64,000 bases of DNA from Bifidobacterium parmae (lineage in GTDB: Bacteria; Actinomycetota; Actinomycetes; Actinomycetales; Bifidobacteriaceae). A program made the position numbers and the translations under genes. The first letter of the stretch is position 1. Every line of letters begins with the position of its first letter. The notes beneath the pieces were generated by a model. It did no database searches. It was not told the DNA's origin and saw nothing but the letters and a program-made list of their open reading frames with translations. The stretch spans positions 62,001-126,000 of the forward strand of contig NZ_NMWT01000028.1 of the NCBI RefSeq assembly GCF_002860365.1, read 5' to 3'. Positions 8,322-14,719 of this stretch are shown piece after piece.

Positions 8322-8356
8322 CCGTTACCGTTGCCGTAACGCGTTACCGTTACCGA
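8322..8356. repeat. Tandem and inverted CGTTACCG repeats upstream of terS
   Basis: The 35 bp between the HNH and TerS-like genes read as CCGTTACCGTTGCCGTAACG followed by CGTTACCGTTACCG. Four GTTACC/GTAAC units are packed in direct and inverted order. Repeats here fit a pac/cos-type packaging site or an operator; which one cannot be told from sequence. Confidence 0.55.
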
Positions 8357-8428
8357 AACCTCGGGGAGAGGAAGGCTCTATGCGCCGGGGGGAGCCAAGG
8401 CCGGGCGGGAGGGGCGTACCGGGGTGGG

Positions 8429-8773
8429 TCACAGGTCGACCGCGGTGAATGGGATCGCGGTCGGTCTGGTCTGTGTGCCTTTGCCTTGGCCGGTGAGGAT
8501 GCGTCTGACTTCCTCGCGTGCCCATGCGAGCGTGTGGGTGCCTTTGACTTGGTTGCACCATCGGTGTGCGGCGCCGCTGTTGTGGTAGGTGAGCGTGCCG
8601 CCGCGTGCCAATGGGATGGTCTCGTCTACGACGTAGCTCCATGGGTGTGGTGGTTTGAGTGTGTAGTCGATGGGCCGGCCGCAGATGTAGCAGCAGGTGT
8701 TGGCGGCTTTGAGGCGGGCGCGCATCTGGCGGCGGCGGTGGCCGTTCTTGTAGCGTGGGTTGTATCGGCTCAT
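8429..8773 (-). CDS. HNH endonuclease
   Basis: A 114-aa HNH nuclease. Zinc ligands are visible as CYICGRPID (around residue 28) and WCNQ (around 72). The HNH core is VVDETIPLARGG (degenerate first His: VDE), HNSGAAHRWCNQ with the second His and Asn. In HK97-like phages and capsid-forming satellites an HNH nuclease next to the terminase aids DNA cleavage at packaging, and here it lies about 120 bp upstream of the TerS-like gene on the same strand. A homing-type HNH is less likely given the position. Confidence 0.8.
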   Translation of the reverse strand: MSRYNPRYKNGHRRRQMRARLKAANTCCYICGRPIDYTLKPPHPWSYVVDETIPLARGGTLTYHNSGAAHRWCNQVKGTHTLAWAREEVRRILTGQGKGTQTRPTAIPFTAVDL

Positions 8774-8914
8774 TGCCGCATCTCCCCGTCTCTGAGAACG
8801 TTGGAATGTCTGGCGTGTCGCGCCCTCTCGACTTGCATATCTTTACATACTTTGTTATTATAGATGTGTCGGCAAGGAAGACCGACGATAGCAGAAAAGT
8901 GAAAGGGCAGGCCA

Positions 8915-9025
8915 ATGACCATCAAGGATTGGCTATCGCTCATCCTTCAGGCCATATCCACCGGAACGGCGTTCTGGGTGGCATGGGGGACACGAGATAA
9001 AAAGAAGCCCCGACACAAGAAGTGA
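8915..9025 (+). CDS. Small membrane protein (36 aa)
   Basis: A short frame starting MTIKDWLSLILQAIS behind GAAAGGGC, with one hydrophobic segment (residues 5-25) and a basic tail KKKPRHKK. An AT-rich stretch with promoter-like character lies at 8835-8870. It has the size and polarity of small phage membrane proteins, but no family is recognised and coding status is uncertain. Confidence 0.45.
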   Translation: MTIKDWLSLILQAISTGTAFWVAWGTRDKKKPRHKK

Positions 9026-9099
9026 GTAGGGCAGGGGGTTCCGGATGCGGGTATCATCCAGAACCCCTCTACTCAGACTCTAGCAGAACGGAGAATCCA

Positions 9100-9255
9100 A
9101 TGAAACGCCCCCGCATCTGGGGAATCCTCTCCCTCGCCTTCGGACTGCTGGCATTGGCGATGGACCTCGCCGGCATGTTCGCCGGAGGCTTCGCCCTCAC
9201 CGCCGGGCTGCTCGGCCTCGCCGCCGCATACGATAAAGGCGGCCGCCATGACTAG
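9100..9255 (+). CDS. Small two-helix membrane protein (copy 1)
   Basis: A 51-aa protein with two hydrophobic helices (about residues 6-25 and 28-44: GILSLAFGLLALAMDLAGMF and GFALTAGLLGLAAAY) and a charged tail. It overlaps the following HTH gene by 8 bp. The same arrangement of small membrane protein overlapping a short HTH gene recurs at 11083-11232 and 11222, so the pair is duplicated within the element. Function unknown; a holin-like or membrane-sensor role is only a guess. Confidence 0.6.
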   Translation: MKRPRIWGILSLAFGLLALAMDLAGMFAGGFALTAGLLGLAAAYDKGGRHD

Positions 9256-9451
9256 GCATTACCTCAGCCTCACCGAGGTCGCCGAAAAACTCGGCATCAC
9301 CAAGGGGGCCCTCGCGCAATACAAGCTGCCAGAAGCCGACGTGACCGTCGGCAGGGCACGGGGCTGGAGCGAGACCACGATAGACGAGTGGAACGCCGCC
9401 CGCCCCGGCCGAGGCGTCGGCGGCGGACGCCCACGCAAGAAACGTGATTGA
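9248..9451 (+). CDS. Excisionase/AlpA-like HTH protein (copy 1)
   Basis: A 67-aa DNA-binding protein. A single HTH occupies residues 4-25 (HYLSLTEVAEKLGITKGALA), followed by the wing-like VGRARGWSETTIDEWNAARP and a Gly/Arg/Lys tail. Such small MerR-like or AlpA/Xis proteins direct excision or control integrase and satellite promoters. It is translationally coupled to the small membrane gene. Its closest relative in the window is the frame at 11222, which shares RYLS-EVAE-G and WNAARPGRGVGGG. Confidence 0.75.
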   Translation: MTRHYLSLTEVAEKLGITKGALAQYKLPEADVTVGRARGWSETTIDEWNAARPGRGVGGGRPRKKRD

Positions 9452-9453
9452 TA

Positions 9454-9524
9454 CCCGTAGGCGGGATTCGATACCCGCACCGTGGTCCCTTGTCGGGCTG
9501 CTTCTGCAGTTGAGCGACTACGGG
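9454..9524 (-). other. tRNA-like element without a proper anticodon arm
   Basis: On the minus strand a 71-nt unit has a perfect 7-bp acceptor stem (CCCGTAG/CTACGGG) and a perfect 5-bp T stem (GCGGG/CCCGC) with the loop TATCGAAT, one base longer than normal. The D stem is reduced to GCT/AGC. The 21 nt where the anticodon arm should lie do not form a 5-bp stem with a 7-base loop. It starts 16 nt beyond the terminator hairpin that follows the regulator at 9614. It is either a decayed phage tRNA or a tRNA mimic. Confidence 0.45.
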
Positions 9525-9540
9525 CTGGCGGGTAGTGAAA

Positions 9541-9568
9541 AACCCGGAATCCATTCGGTCTCCGGGTT
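9541..9568 (-). terminator. Terminator of the zinc-ribbon HTH gene
   Basis: Arms 9541-9548 and 9561-9568 (AACCCGGA/TCCGGGTT) form a stem and are followed on the minus strand by TTTC. It lies about 45 bp past the stop of the 9614-10066 gene. Confidence 0.6.
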
Positions 9569-9613
9569 CTCACACTACTGCTGATACGCAGTATACCACG
9601 AAGCGGATTCACC

Positions 9614-10066
9614 CTACTGCCGCTTGGAAACCGCCAGTGCCGTAATCTCGCGGATGCTGAATTCGTAGTAGCCGGGTGCGCCGTCGACCGGGCGGGTGCC
9701 GGGGAGCTTGCCGCGGTTGATCCAGTTCGACACCTGCTTGCGGCTCACCTTGACGCCGTACTCGCTTCTGAGCCATTCGGCGAGGCCGGCGGGCGTGCGT
9801 GTCAGATGGTACCGGTCGACGGTCTCGGCGACCTGCTCGCGAAGCTCCCGTACATCGACGAGCGTTTTGCAGGTCTCGCATACGCGCCATTGCTCGCCCT
9901 TGGCTGCGGTGATTTCCACGCCGCACGTGGGGCAGTGGCCGACGATGCGCCGGGTGCGCGGCCGCCGGTCGACGAGTGGGTTGATGCGCAGGCGCGCGTG
10001 GACGGCGGAACGCAGAGTCGTATCGGCTGCTGCTGCACGATCGTGCCGTCTGACGGGAGGGGTCAT
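9614..10066 (-). CDS. Zinc-ribbon/HTH DNA-binding regulator
   Basis: A 150-aa protein if started at 10066, where CCTCCCGTC precedes the codon poorly; a longer upstream frame exists but is Pro/Arg shadow. Residues 45-70 form a zinc ribbon (HCPTCGVEI, then RVCETCKTLVD). Residues 90-130 form an HTH that resembles phage Xis/MerR-like DNA readers (TPAGLAEWLRSEYGVKVSRK, QVSNWINRG). The end reads YYEFSIREITALAVSKRQ. It diverges from the Cro/CI-like frame at 10043, giving a phage-switch arrangement. Specific role unknown. Confidence 0.65.
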   Translation of the reverse strand: MTPPVRRHDRAAAADTTLRSAVHARLRINPLVDRRPRTRRIVGHCPTCGVEITAAKGEQWRVCETCKTLVDVRELREQVAETVDRYHLTRTPAGLAEWLRSEYGVKVSRKQVSNWINRGKLPGTRPVDGAPGYYEFSIREITALAVSKRQ

Positions 10067-10288
10067 GGGACAACGGAAAATCGGCGTGAGCGGGCTTGGT
10101 CGGCGGATGGTCTTCAGGTGCGCGCGGAATTGGGCGTGCGGCGGATGTCGGGGCGCGAGTTGGCGAGGTCGATAGGCCGGAGCGAGACATATGTCAGGCA
10201 GCGTATCGCCGGGGAGAAGGAGTGGGCGATTGGGGATGTCGAACGCATCGCCGGGGGTGTGGGGGCTGTCCCCCGTGCGGATGCCTGA
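10043..10288 (+). CDS. Cro/CI-type HTH protein (start uncertain)
   Basis: The frame ends with a convincing HTH: VRAELGVRRMSGRELARSIG, then SETYVRQRIAGEKEWAIGDV and ERIAGGVG. This is the XRE layout (helix 2 RELARSIG, recognition helix SETYVRQRI). No ATG lies in frame. GTG at 10043 gives 81 aa and overlaps the divergent gene by 24 bp; GTG at 10118 gives 56 aa, just the domain. Divergence from the 9614-10066 regulator suggests a lysogeny-type switch. Confidence 0.55.
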   Translation: MPSDGRGHGTTENRRERAWSADGLQVRAELGVRRMSGRELARSIGRSETYVRQRIAGEKEWAIGDVERIAGGVGAVPRADA

Positions 10289-10477
10289 TATTGCGGCCGG
10301 CGGGGGCGGGGCGTCGTCCTGCGGCGAATAGGACACCCCGGTGCCCATTGGCGAGCTCCGGGGGTTTCTTTGTTCGTCCCAGTGTCCGTTTCGTCGTGGG
10401 TCTCCACGGATTCCACCCGCGACACAACTTAGTCAATACTACTTTACTTGAAAAGTAAATAACTATAGACTATAGAT

Positions 10478-10673
10478 ATGAAAAGAAAAAGACCTCGAGA
10501 AGCGAATCCACAAGCTCGCCAAGGACAACGGCCTCGAAGACATCTGGACCGAAGGCGGCAACCACAGCAAGGTCACCGTCGGCAACGCCCAGACAACGGT
10601 CCCCCGGCACGGGGAGGTCAACGAGATCACCGCTAGGGGCATCCTGCGCTACATCGAAAGGAACATGAAATGA
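10478..10673 (+). pseudogene. hicA: HicA mRNA-interferase toxin, frameshifted in an A-tract
   Basis: HicA is a small double-stranded-RNA-binding-fold RNase that cuts mRNA. The body is intact in one frame: KDLEKRIHKLAKDNGLEDIW, then TEGGNHSKVTVGN with the catalytic His, and VPRHGEVNEITARGILRYIE. The only start, ATG at 10478, is in another frame. It reads AAAAGAAAAAGACC, and removing one A from the A5 run restores MKRKDLEKRI. Without the shift the product is a 52-aa Arg-rich peptide. Upstream lies an AT-rich promoter zone with the inverted repeat TTTACTTGAAAAGTAAA (10442-10458). A sequencing indel is possible. Confidence 0.8.
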
Positions 10674-11047
10674 GCAATCCCGTAAACGCCACAGCCGTCT
10701 GCCGGCGCGCGGACGGCTGGTGGGCCGTCGAAGTCCCCGAAATCCCCGGCCTGTTCACCCAGGCGCGTCGTCTCGACCAGGTCGAGGCCATGGTGCGCGA
10801 CGCCGCCGACATGCTCGGCGTCGAGGTCGGCGACGTCGCCATCGACCCGCAGCTCGACGAGGCCACGCAGCGCATGGTCGACGACCTGTTCGCCAAGCGC
10901 GAGGCCGCCCGCAAGGCGCAGGAGGAGGCATCGAAGCTCGCCCGCAGCACCGTCGCCACCTTGCGCGGCGAAGGGCTGACCGTGCGCGACGTCGCCACCG
11001 TCACCGGCGTCAGCCCCCAGCGCGTCAGCGCCCTGCAGAACGCCTGA
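10670..11047 (+). CDS. hicB: HicB-type antitoxin
   Basis: A 125-aa antitoxin of the HicAB system. The N-terminal half has the partial RNase H-like fold that covers HicA (ADGWWAVEVPEIPGLFTQAR, then EAMVRDAADMLGV). The C-terminal half, after a coiled linker, carries an HTH (EGLTVRDVATVTGVSPQRVS) for operator binding. The start overlaps the hicA stop (ATGA), so the pair is translationally coupled. This antitoxin frame is intact while the toxin is broken. Confidence 0.85.
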   Translation: MSNPVNATAVCRRADGWWAVEVPEIPGLFTQARRLDQVEAMVRDAADMLGVEVGDVAIDPQLDEATQRMVDDLFAKREAARKAQEEASKLARSTVATLRGEGLTVRDVATVTGVSPQRVSALQNA

Positions 11048-11082
11048 CCGCGCCCCTGCTCCAAGACTGGCCATGAACCACC

Positions 11083-11232
11083 ATGAAAGACAAGACAGGA
11101 CTGTTCTCGCTCCTTTTCGGAGCGGTCGGATTCGTCATCGCCGTCACCTCGCACGACGTCGCCGGCGGCGTGTTCGCCCTCTGCGCCGGCACGCTCGGCT
11201 GGCTGGCCGGAAGGGGACGGAATGACGACTAG
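11083..11232 (+). CDS. Small two-helix membrane protein (copy 2)
   Basis: A 49-aa protein, MKDKTGLFSLLF..., with two hydrophobic helices (residues 6-22 and 27-43) and a GRGRND tail. It overlaps the HTH frame at 11222 by 11 bp, exactly as the pair at 9100/9248 does. Function unknown. The duplication argues that the pair works together. Confidence 0.55.
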   Translation: MKDKTGLFSLLFGAVGFVIAVTSHDVAGGVFALCAGTLGWLAGRGRNDD

Positions 11233-11749
11233 ACGGTATCTCAGCATCGCGGAGGTCGCCGAACGCATCGGCGTGAAGAACGCGAGCGCCTCCGGCTACA
11301 GGCTCCCCGAGCCGGACGCGCTGATAGGCCGCACGCGCGGCTGGCTCCCCGAGACGATCGACGCGTGGAACGCCGCCCGCCCCGGCCGCGGGGTCGGCGG
11401 CGGAACACCCCAAGGAATAGATGCAGGACGCCCCGGCGCCTGTATCGGCGGGCGCCGGGGCGTCCTCGTCCGTTTCGCCTATGCGGCCTCCTCGACGACC
11501 TCGGCGTCGATCACGTCGCCTGCGTCGCCATGCAGGTCGGGTATCGCCCGGCACAATAGTGCGGCGAGGGACGCGGCGTCTCTGTGCGTGTACCGGTTGG
11601 TCATCGTGATGCTCGCGTGGCCCATGATGGTGGTGCGCGCATCGTCGGGCATGTTCGCGCGGGCGGCCATCGACGCGGTCCAGTGGCGTGCGGAGTGGAC
11701 GTTGACCATGGGCAGGCCGGCCGCCCTCAACGCCTTGCGCCAGTTGTAG
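11222..11749 (+). CDS. Excisionase/AlpA-like HTH protein (copy 2), reading through its own terminator
   Basis: Residues 1-62 are a clear paralogue of the 9248 HTH protein (RYLSIAEVAERIGVKNASAS, then WLPETIDAWNAARPGRGVGG). Copy 1 ends a few residues after this point. Here the frame runs on to 175 aa through a perfect terminator hairpin (11426-11465) and antisense into the integrase 3' end. In the +1 frame a stop (AAG GAA TAG) follows at once, so one extra C in the CCCC run near 11407 would explain the extension. I take only residues 1-65 as functional. Its place beside the integrase fits an excisionase. Confidence 0.6.
   Translation: MTTRRYLSIAEVAERIGVKNASASGYRLPEPDALIGRTRGWLPETIDAWNAARPGRGVGGGTPQGIDAGRPGACIGGRRGVLVRFAYAASSTTSASITSPASPCRSGIARHNSAARDAASLCVYRLVIVMLAWPMMVVRASSGMFARAAIDAVQWRAEWTLTMGRPAALNALRQL
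11426..11465. terminator. Perfect 15-bp terminator between HTH gene and integrase
   Basis: Arms 11426-11440 and 11451-11465 (GGACGCCCCGGCGCC and its complement) enclose a 10-nt loop. The hairpin separates the convergent HTH gene (+) and integrase (-) and could serve both strands. Confidence 0.8.
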
Positions 11750-12738
11750 CGTTCCGTCGAGCTGCGCACCGGGTTGCTGCGCGAGTTCGTGAACACCAGC
11801 TCCCGCGGCCCGACGCCCAGCCGCTTGATGCGCGCCCACAACCGCTCCCACAGGCTCTCCGGGATTGGCACGAACCGGCGGGCGGCCCTCGTCTTCGGCG
11901 TGGTCAGCCACAATACGCCGTACAGGTGCTCGGCCTTCAACCAGCCGGGTATCTCCACCTCGCCCGGTCTGCCATACTGCTGGATCTGCTGTTGGCACAC
12001 GTCGATGCCGGGCACGCCGTCGCGCCGCTTCAACTGGAACGGCATGAGCGCGTACCGCTCTCCCTCCCTCATGCCGGCCGCGAACGCCAGCTCGAACAGC
12101 AGCGCCCACATCTCGTCCATGTCCGCGGTCGGCGCGGGGCCGCGACGCTTCGCCCCGCGGTTGGGCACGGCCTCGAGCAGCTTCCTCGGCTCGTCGGGGG
12201 AGAGGATATGGGTCTCCGTGGGCTCCACGCGCGGCGGGCGCACCCTGCGGCACGGGTCCACGGGAATGAGTTCCTCGAGCTCCGCCTGGTCGAGCATCAT
12301 CTTCAAGCTCACGAAATGGTCCTTTAACGTGGAGGGCGCGAGCCTCTTGGACAGGACGCGCATGCACAGGCGCACGTGCTCGGCAGTCAGATCCGTGAGG
12401 CGCACGTGGCCGATGACCTCCATGCACGCCTTGATGCGCCCGGCCCGCGTCCGGTACGTGGTCGGCTTCACGTTCATGCGGTACTCCTCCAGCCACCGTT
12501 CCGCGTAGTCCTTCAGATACGGCGACTTCGTGCCGGGCAGCAGCCCGGTACGCTCCATCTCCGCCACCCTGGCCTCGAAGCGTTCGCGCGCCTCCGCCTT
12601 CGTCCTGCCCTTGGCCTGGATGCGCCGGCGCCGGCCAGTGGCCGGGTCGCGTTCCAGCTCCCTGCGGATGATCCACGTGCCATCCTTGGCGTGGATGACG
12701 CTTCCGGCTCCCGGCGTGCGTCGTCTCGTGTCCGTCAT
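11479..12738 (-). CDS. int: Tyrosine-type site-specific integrase
   Basis: A 419-aa phage integrase. The start MTDTRRRTPG at 12738 has GGGAGGG 5-11 bp upstream; the longer frame is non-coding leader. The order is an N-terminal arm-binding domain (GSVIHAKDGTWIIRRELERD), a SAM-like core-binding domain (about 75-170, YLKDYAERWLEEYRMNVKPT), and a catalytic domain from about 180. Catalytic residues are Arg in AFAAGMREGERYAL, His-x-x-Arg in NVHSARHW, His in MGHASITM, and the nucleophile Tyr in TNRYTH. It lies about 210 bp from tail copy B with arm-like repeats between, as expected for attP organisation. Confidence 0.93.
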   Translation of the reverse strand: MTDTRRRTPGAGSVIHAKDGTWIIRRELERDPATGRRRRIQAKGRTKAEARERFEARVAEMERTGLLPGTKSPYLKDYAERWLEEYRMNVKPTTYRTRAGRIKACMEVIGHVRLTDLTAEHVRLCMRVLSKRLAPSTLKDHFVSLKMMLDQAELEELIPVDPCRRVRPPRVEPTETHILSPDEPRKLLEAVPNRGAKRRGPAPTADMDEMWALLFELAFAAGMREGERYALMPFQLKRRDGVPGIDVCQQQIQQYGRPGEVEIPGWLKAEHLYGVLWLTTPKTRAARRFVPIPESLWERLWARIKRLGVGPRELVFTNSRSNPVRSSTERYNWRKALRAAGLPMVNVHSARHWTASMAARANMPDDARTTIMGHASITMTNRYTHRDAASLAALLCRAIPDLHGDAGDVIDAEVVEEAA

Positions 12739-12797
12739 GATGCCCTCCCTGCGAGGTCGGGGGCGTCTTCCGGGTCCACCGCCCGCGCCGGCCTCCC

Positions 12798-12829
12798 AAA
12801 GGTACCCTAAAGGTACCCTAACGGTGCCG
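12798..12829. repeat. Tandem 11-bp integrase arm-type repeats
   Basis: AAAGGTACCCT occurs twice head-to-tail (12798-12808, 12809-12819), followed by a degenerate third unit AACGGTGCCG. Direct repeats between an integrase start and the core site are the usual arm-type binding sites of tyrosine recombinases. Confidence 0.65.
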
Positions 12830-12874
12830 CAAACGGCCAGATACGGGGCATAATCCGCCATTCCCCGTGAATCG

Positions 12875-12933
12875 AAAAACGGCGGAATCCGCACCGTTCC
12901 ACGAACCGGAAACGTTGGAATTCCGCCGTTTTT
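12875..12933. terminator. Inverted repeat with T/A tracts upstream of int
   Basis: Arms 12875-12888 and 12920-12933 (AAAAACGGCGGAAT/ATTCCGCCGTTTTT) are perfect over 14 bp with a 31-nt spacer. The flanking A and T tracts make it a possible bidirectional terminator insulating int from cassette 2. Cruciform formation near the attachment site is another reading. Confidence 0.55.
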
Positions 12934-12948
12934 ACAGGGGCTTACCCC

Positions 12949-12990
12949 CTATTTCGAGACGTTGAACTTGAACTCGACCGATTGTCCTTC
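12949..12990 (-). other. Internal ychF 3'-tail copy (B), right attachment site of the phage cassette
   Basis: On the minus strand the codons read LLEEGQSVEFKFNVSK then TAG. The VEFKFNVSK end is identical in protein to the real YchF, while the DNA differs at synonymous positions. The upstream residues are unlike host YchF, so this is a recombination-borne tail rather than a duplication of the gene. It lies on the integrase side of the phage cassette, where attR or attL is expected. Confidence 0.65.
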
Positions 12991-13035
12991 CTCCAGCAGC
13001 CTGTCGTTGCAGCTACAAAATCGGTGGCATGATTC

Positions 13036-13059
13036 GGCAATCGTCGTCAGACGATTGCC
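13036..13059 (-). terminator. Terminator overlapping the flavodoxin stop codon
   Basis: Arms 13036-13045 and 13050-13059 (GGCAATCGTC/GACGATTGCC) with a 4-nt loop. It ends the ADH-flavodoxin operon and covers the last codons of the flavodoxin gene. Confidence 0.65.
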
Positions 13060-13577
13060 TTCAGCCATGTCTCGATGGCCTGTTTGACCGAGGCCGCATC
13101 ATGCTGGGCTAGCTCACCTCGCAATTCCAACCCGTCACATACCCTTGCCCCGGTGACACGTGCCAAGGTCTCTTCGGTGCCGGCCAATCCGCTGCCCTCG
13201 TGCGTGCAGAACGGGACGATGGTCCTGCCCGTCCAGTCACGGCTTTCGAGGAACGTGTACACCGGCATCGGCATATCCGACCACCAGATCGGATAGCCAA
13301 GGAAGACCATCTCAGCCGTATCCAGCGCCGCCGTGTCCCCGTCCAGCACGAACGCCGGACGTGCATGATTCCTACGTTCCTCGGTCGCCTGCGCCACCGC
13401 CTGATCGTATGCATCCGGATACGGTTCGACCGGCACGATCTCCACGCCCATCGAGCCTGTTTGCTGCATGATTTCAGCCGCGACCTTTGCTGTACTGCCT
13501 ACGGTGGTTTTCCCCACCGCATAGTTCTCGCCGGTGCGCGAGAAGTACACAACCACCGTATTGCCATTGTTGTTCAT
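13047..13577 (-). CDS. Flavodoxin-family protein
   Basis: A 176-aa flavodoxin-fold protein that would bind FMN and act as a one-electron carrier or reductase. The phosphate loop is VVVYFSRTGENYAVG (residues 8-22). The central part MVFLGYPIWWSDMPMPVYTF, with its WW pair, and IVPFCTHEGSGLAGT match the flavodoxin_4 type found next to redox enzymes. It follows the alcohol dehydrogenase gene by 14 bp and ends the operon of cassette B-C. A role in detoxifying aldehydes or quinones with the two dehydrogenases is inferred. Confidence 0.85.
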   Translation of the reverse strand: MNNNGNTVVVYFSRTGENYAVGKTTVGSTAKVAAEIMQQTGSMGVEIVPVEPYPDAYDQAVAQATEERRNHARPAFVLDGDTAALDTAEMVFLGYPIWWSDMPMPVYTFLESRDWTGRTIVPFCTHEGSGLAGTEETLARVTGARVCDGLELRGELAQHDAASVKQAIETWLKAIV

Positions 13578-13591
13578 CGTGATGCTTCCCC

Positions 13592-14647
13592 TCAGATTTC
13601 GCTGATGTTGATGAGCGACTTGATTGCGCGGCGCTGATCCATCGCCTCGTAGGCATCCTGAACGTGATAGAGATCGAACGCGCCGGTGAACATGAGACCG
13701 GGCTCGATCATGCCGGACAGCACGGCGGGCAGCAGCACCTCGCGATCATACGTGGCGACCGATGCTGGGCCGCCCTTCAGTCCGATGTTGCGCCAGAACA
13801 GGGCATCCACGTCGATATGCGCGTCGTGTGGAACGCCCACGCGTCCGACCGTGGAGCCGGGGCGTCCCACACGTACGGCGGTTTCGATGGACTGGGCCGA
13901 GCCGACGCATTCGAGCACCGCGTCCGCACCGTCGCCATAAGTCAGTTCCATGACTCGTGCCACGGCGTCGTCGCCCCGCTCGGGCACGATGTCGGTAGCG
14001 CCAAACGCTCGGGCGAGCGCCGCACGATCCTCATGCCGGCTCATGGCGATGATGCGCGAGGCCCCGCGCATGCGCGCGGACAGCACGCCGGACAGTCCTA
14101 CCGCGCCGTCACCGAACACGACAGCCGTATCCCCCGGCCTGACCTCGGCCGAGACCGCCGCGTGGTAGCCGGTGGCCATCACGTCGGCCAGAGTGAGCAG
14201 CGAGTCCAGCGTCGCGTCACCGTATGACTTCGGATCGCCGGGAACCTTCACCAGCGCGGTGTCGGCCTTGGCGGCACGCAGGTATTCGGCCTGATAGCCG
14301 GCGTTACCACCCGGTTCGGCGTTCACGCAGTTCGCCTCGAATCCGGCGCGACATGCGGCGCAATGCCCACAGCCGTGAGTGAACGGTACGATCACGAGAT
14401 CGCCAGGCTGAAGGTCTCGCACTTCGTCGCCGATCTCGTCGATGATGCCGATGGCCTCGTGTCCAGTGAGCGAACCGTGCGGACGCTGCGAGATGCCGCG
14501 GAACCACCACAGGTCGGAACCGCATACGCACGCCTTGATCACGCGCACGATCGCGTCGTCCGGCTTTTCGATCACAGGTCGGGGGACCTCGTGCACCTCC
14601 ATGCGTCCGGGTTCGACGAATACCGCAGCTTTCATACTGTTGGTCAT
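13592..14647 (-). CDS. Zinc-dependent alcohol dehydrogenase (island copy)
   Basis: A 351-aa medium-chain dehydrogenase/reductase. The start at 14647 has AAAGGAG 8 bp upstream. Catalytic zinc ligands are Cys in VCGSDLWWF and GHEAIG (GHE). The structural zinc site is reduced to CGHCAACRAGFEANC. The Rossmann loop GDGAVGLSGV binds NAD(P). It closely resembles the host gene at 24656-25699 over its whole length (ADVMATGYHAAVSAEVRPGD and AMSRHEDRAALARAFGATD blocks). The two may therefore share substrates, or the island copy came from a related strain. It belongs to an operon facing a LysR regulator. Confidence 0.9.
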   Translation of the reverse strand: MTNSMKAAVFVEPGRMEVHEVPRPVIEKPDDAIVRVIKACVCGSDLWWFRGISQRPHGSLTGHEAIGIIDEIGDEVRDLQPGDLVIVPFTHGCGHCAACRAGFEANCVNAEPGGNAGYQAEYLRAAKADTALVKVPGDPKSYGDATLDSLLTLADVMATGYHAAVSAEVRPGDTAVVFGDGAVGLSGVLSARMRGASRIIAMSRHEDRAALARAFGATDIVPERGDDAVARVMELTYGDGADAVLECVGSAQSIETAVRVGRPGSTVGRVGVPHDAHIDVDALFWRNIGLKGGPASVATYDREVLLPAVLSGMIEPGLMFTGAFDLYHVQDAYEAMDQRRAIKSLINISEI

Positions 14648-14719
14648 GATGTTCTCCTTTGGATCAGGGTTTATGCAATGAATTAATGAATGGGTTTATC
14701 GCCGAACCGCCGTACGTTT

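Larger units (their letters stand above)
1072..12990. mobile_element. Capsid/packaging-only prophage or capsid-forming phage satellite
   Basis: From right to left the element carries integrase, small HTH proteins, hicAB, an HTH/zinc-ribbon regulator, HNH nuclease, TerS-like protein, TerL, portal, MuF-toxin, immunity candidate, scaffold, capsid, head fibre and connector, then the ychF tail. No tape measure, tail tube, baseplate, holin, endolysin, primase or helicase is visible in about 12 kb. Capsid-forming PICIs, as known from other hosts, encode exactly head and packaging genes plus integrase and borrow tails from a helper phage. A prophage that lost its late region by recombination at an att-like repeat is the alternative. 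Confidence 0.65.

Noticed and set aside
9454-9524. Functional phage tRNA
   Set aside because: The anticodon arm does not fold and the T loop is one base too long; kept only as a tRNA-like element.
1072-12990. Complete inducible prophage
   Set aside because: No tail, lysis or replication genes in the cassette, so a complete phage cannot be claimed.
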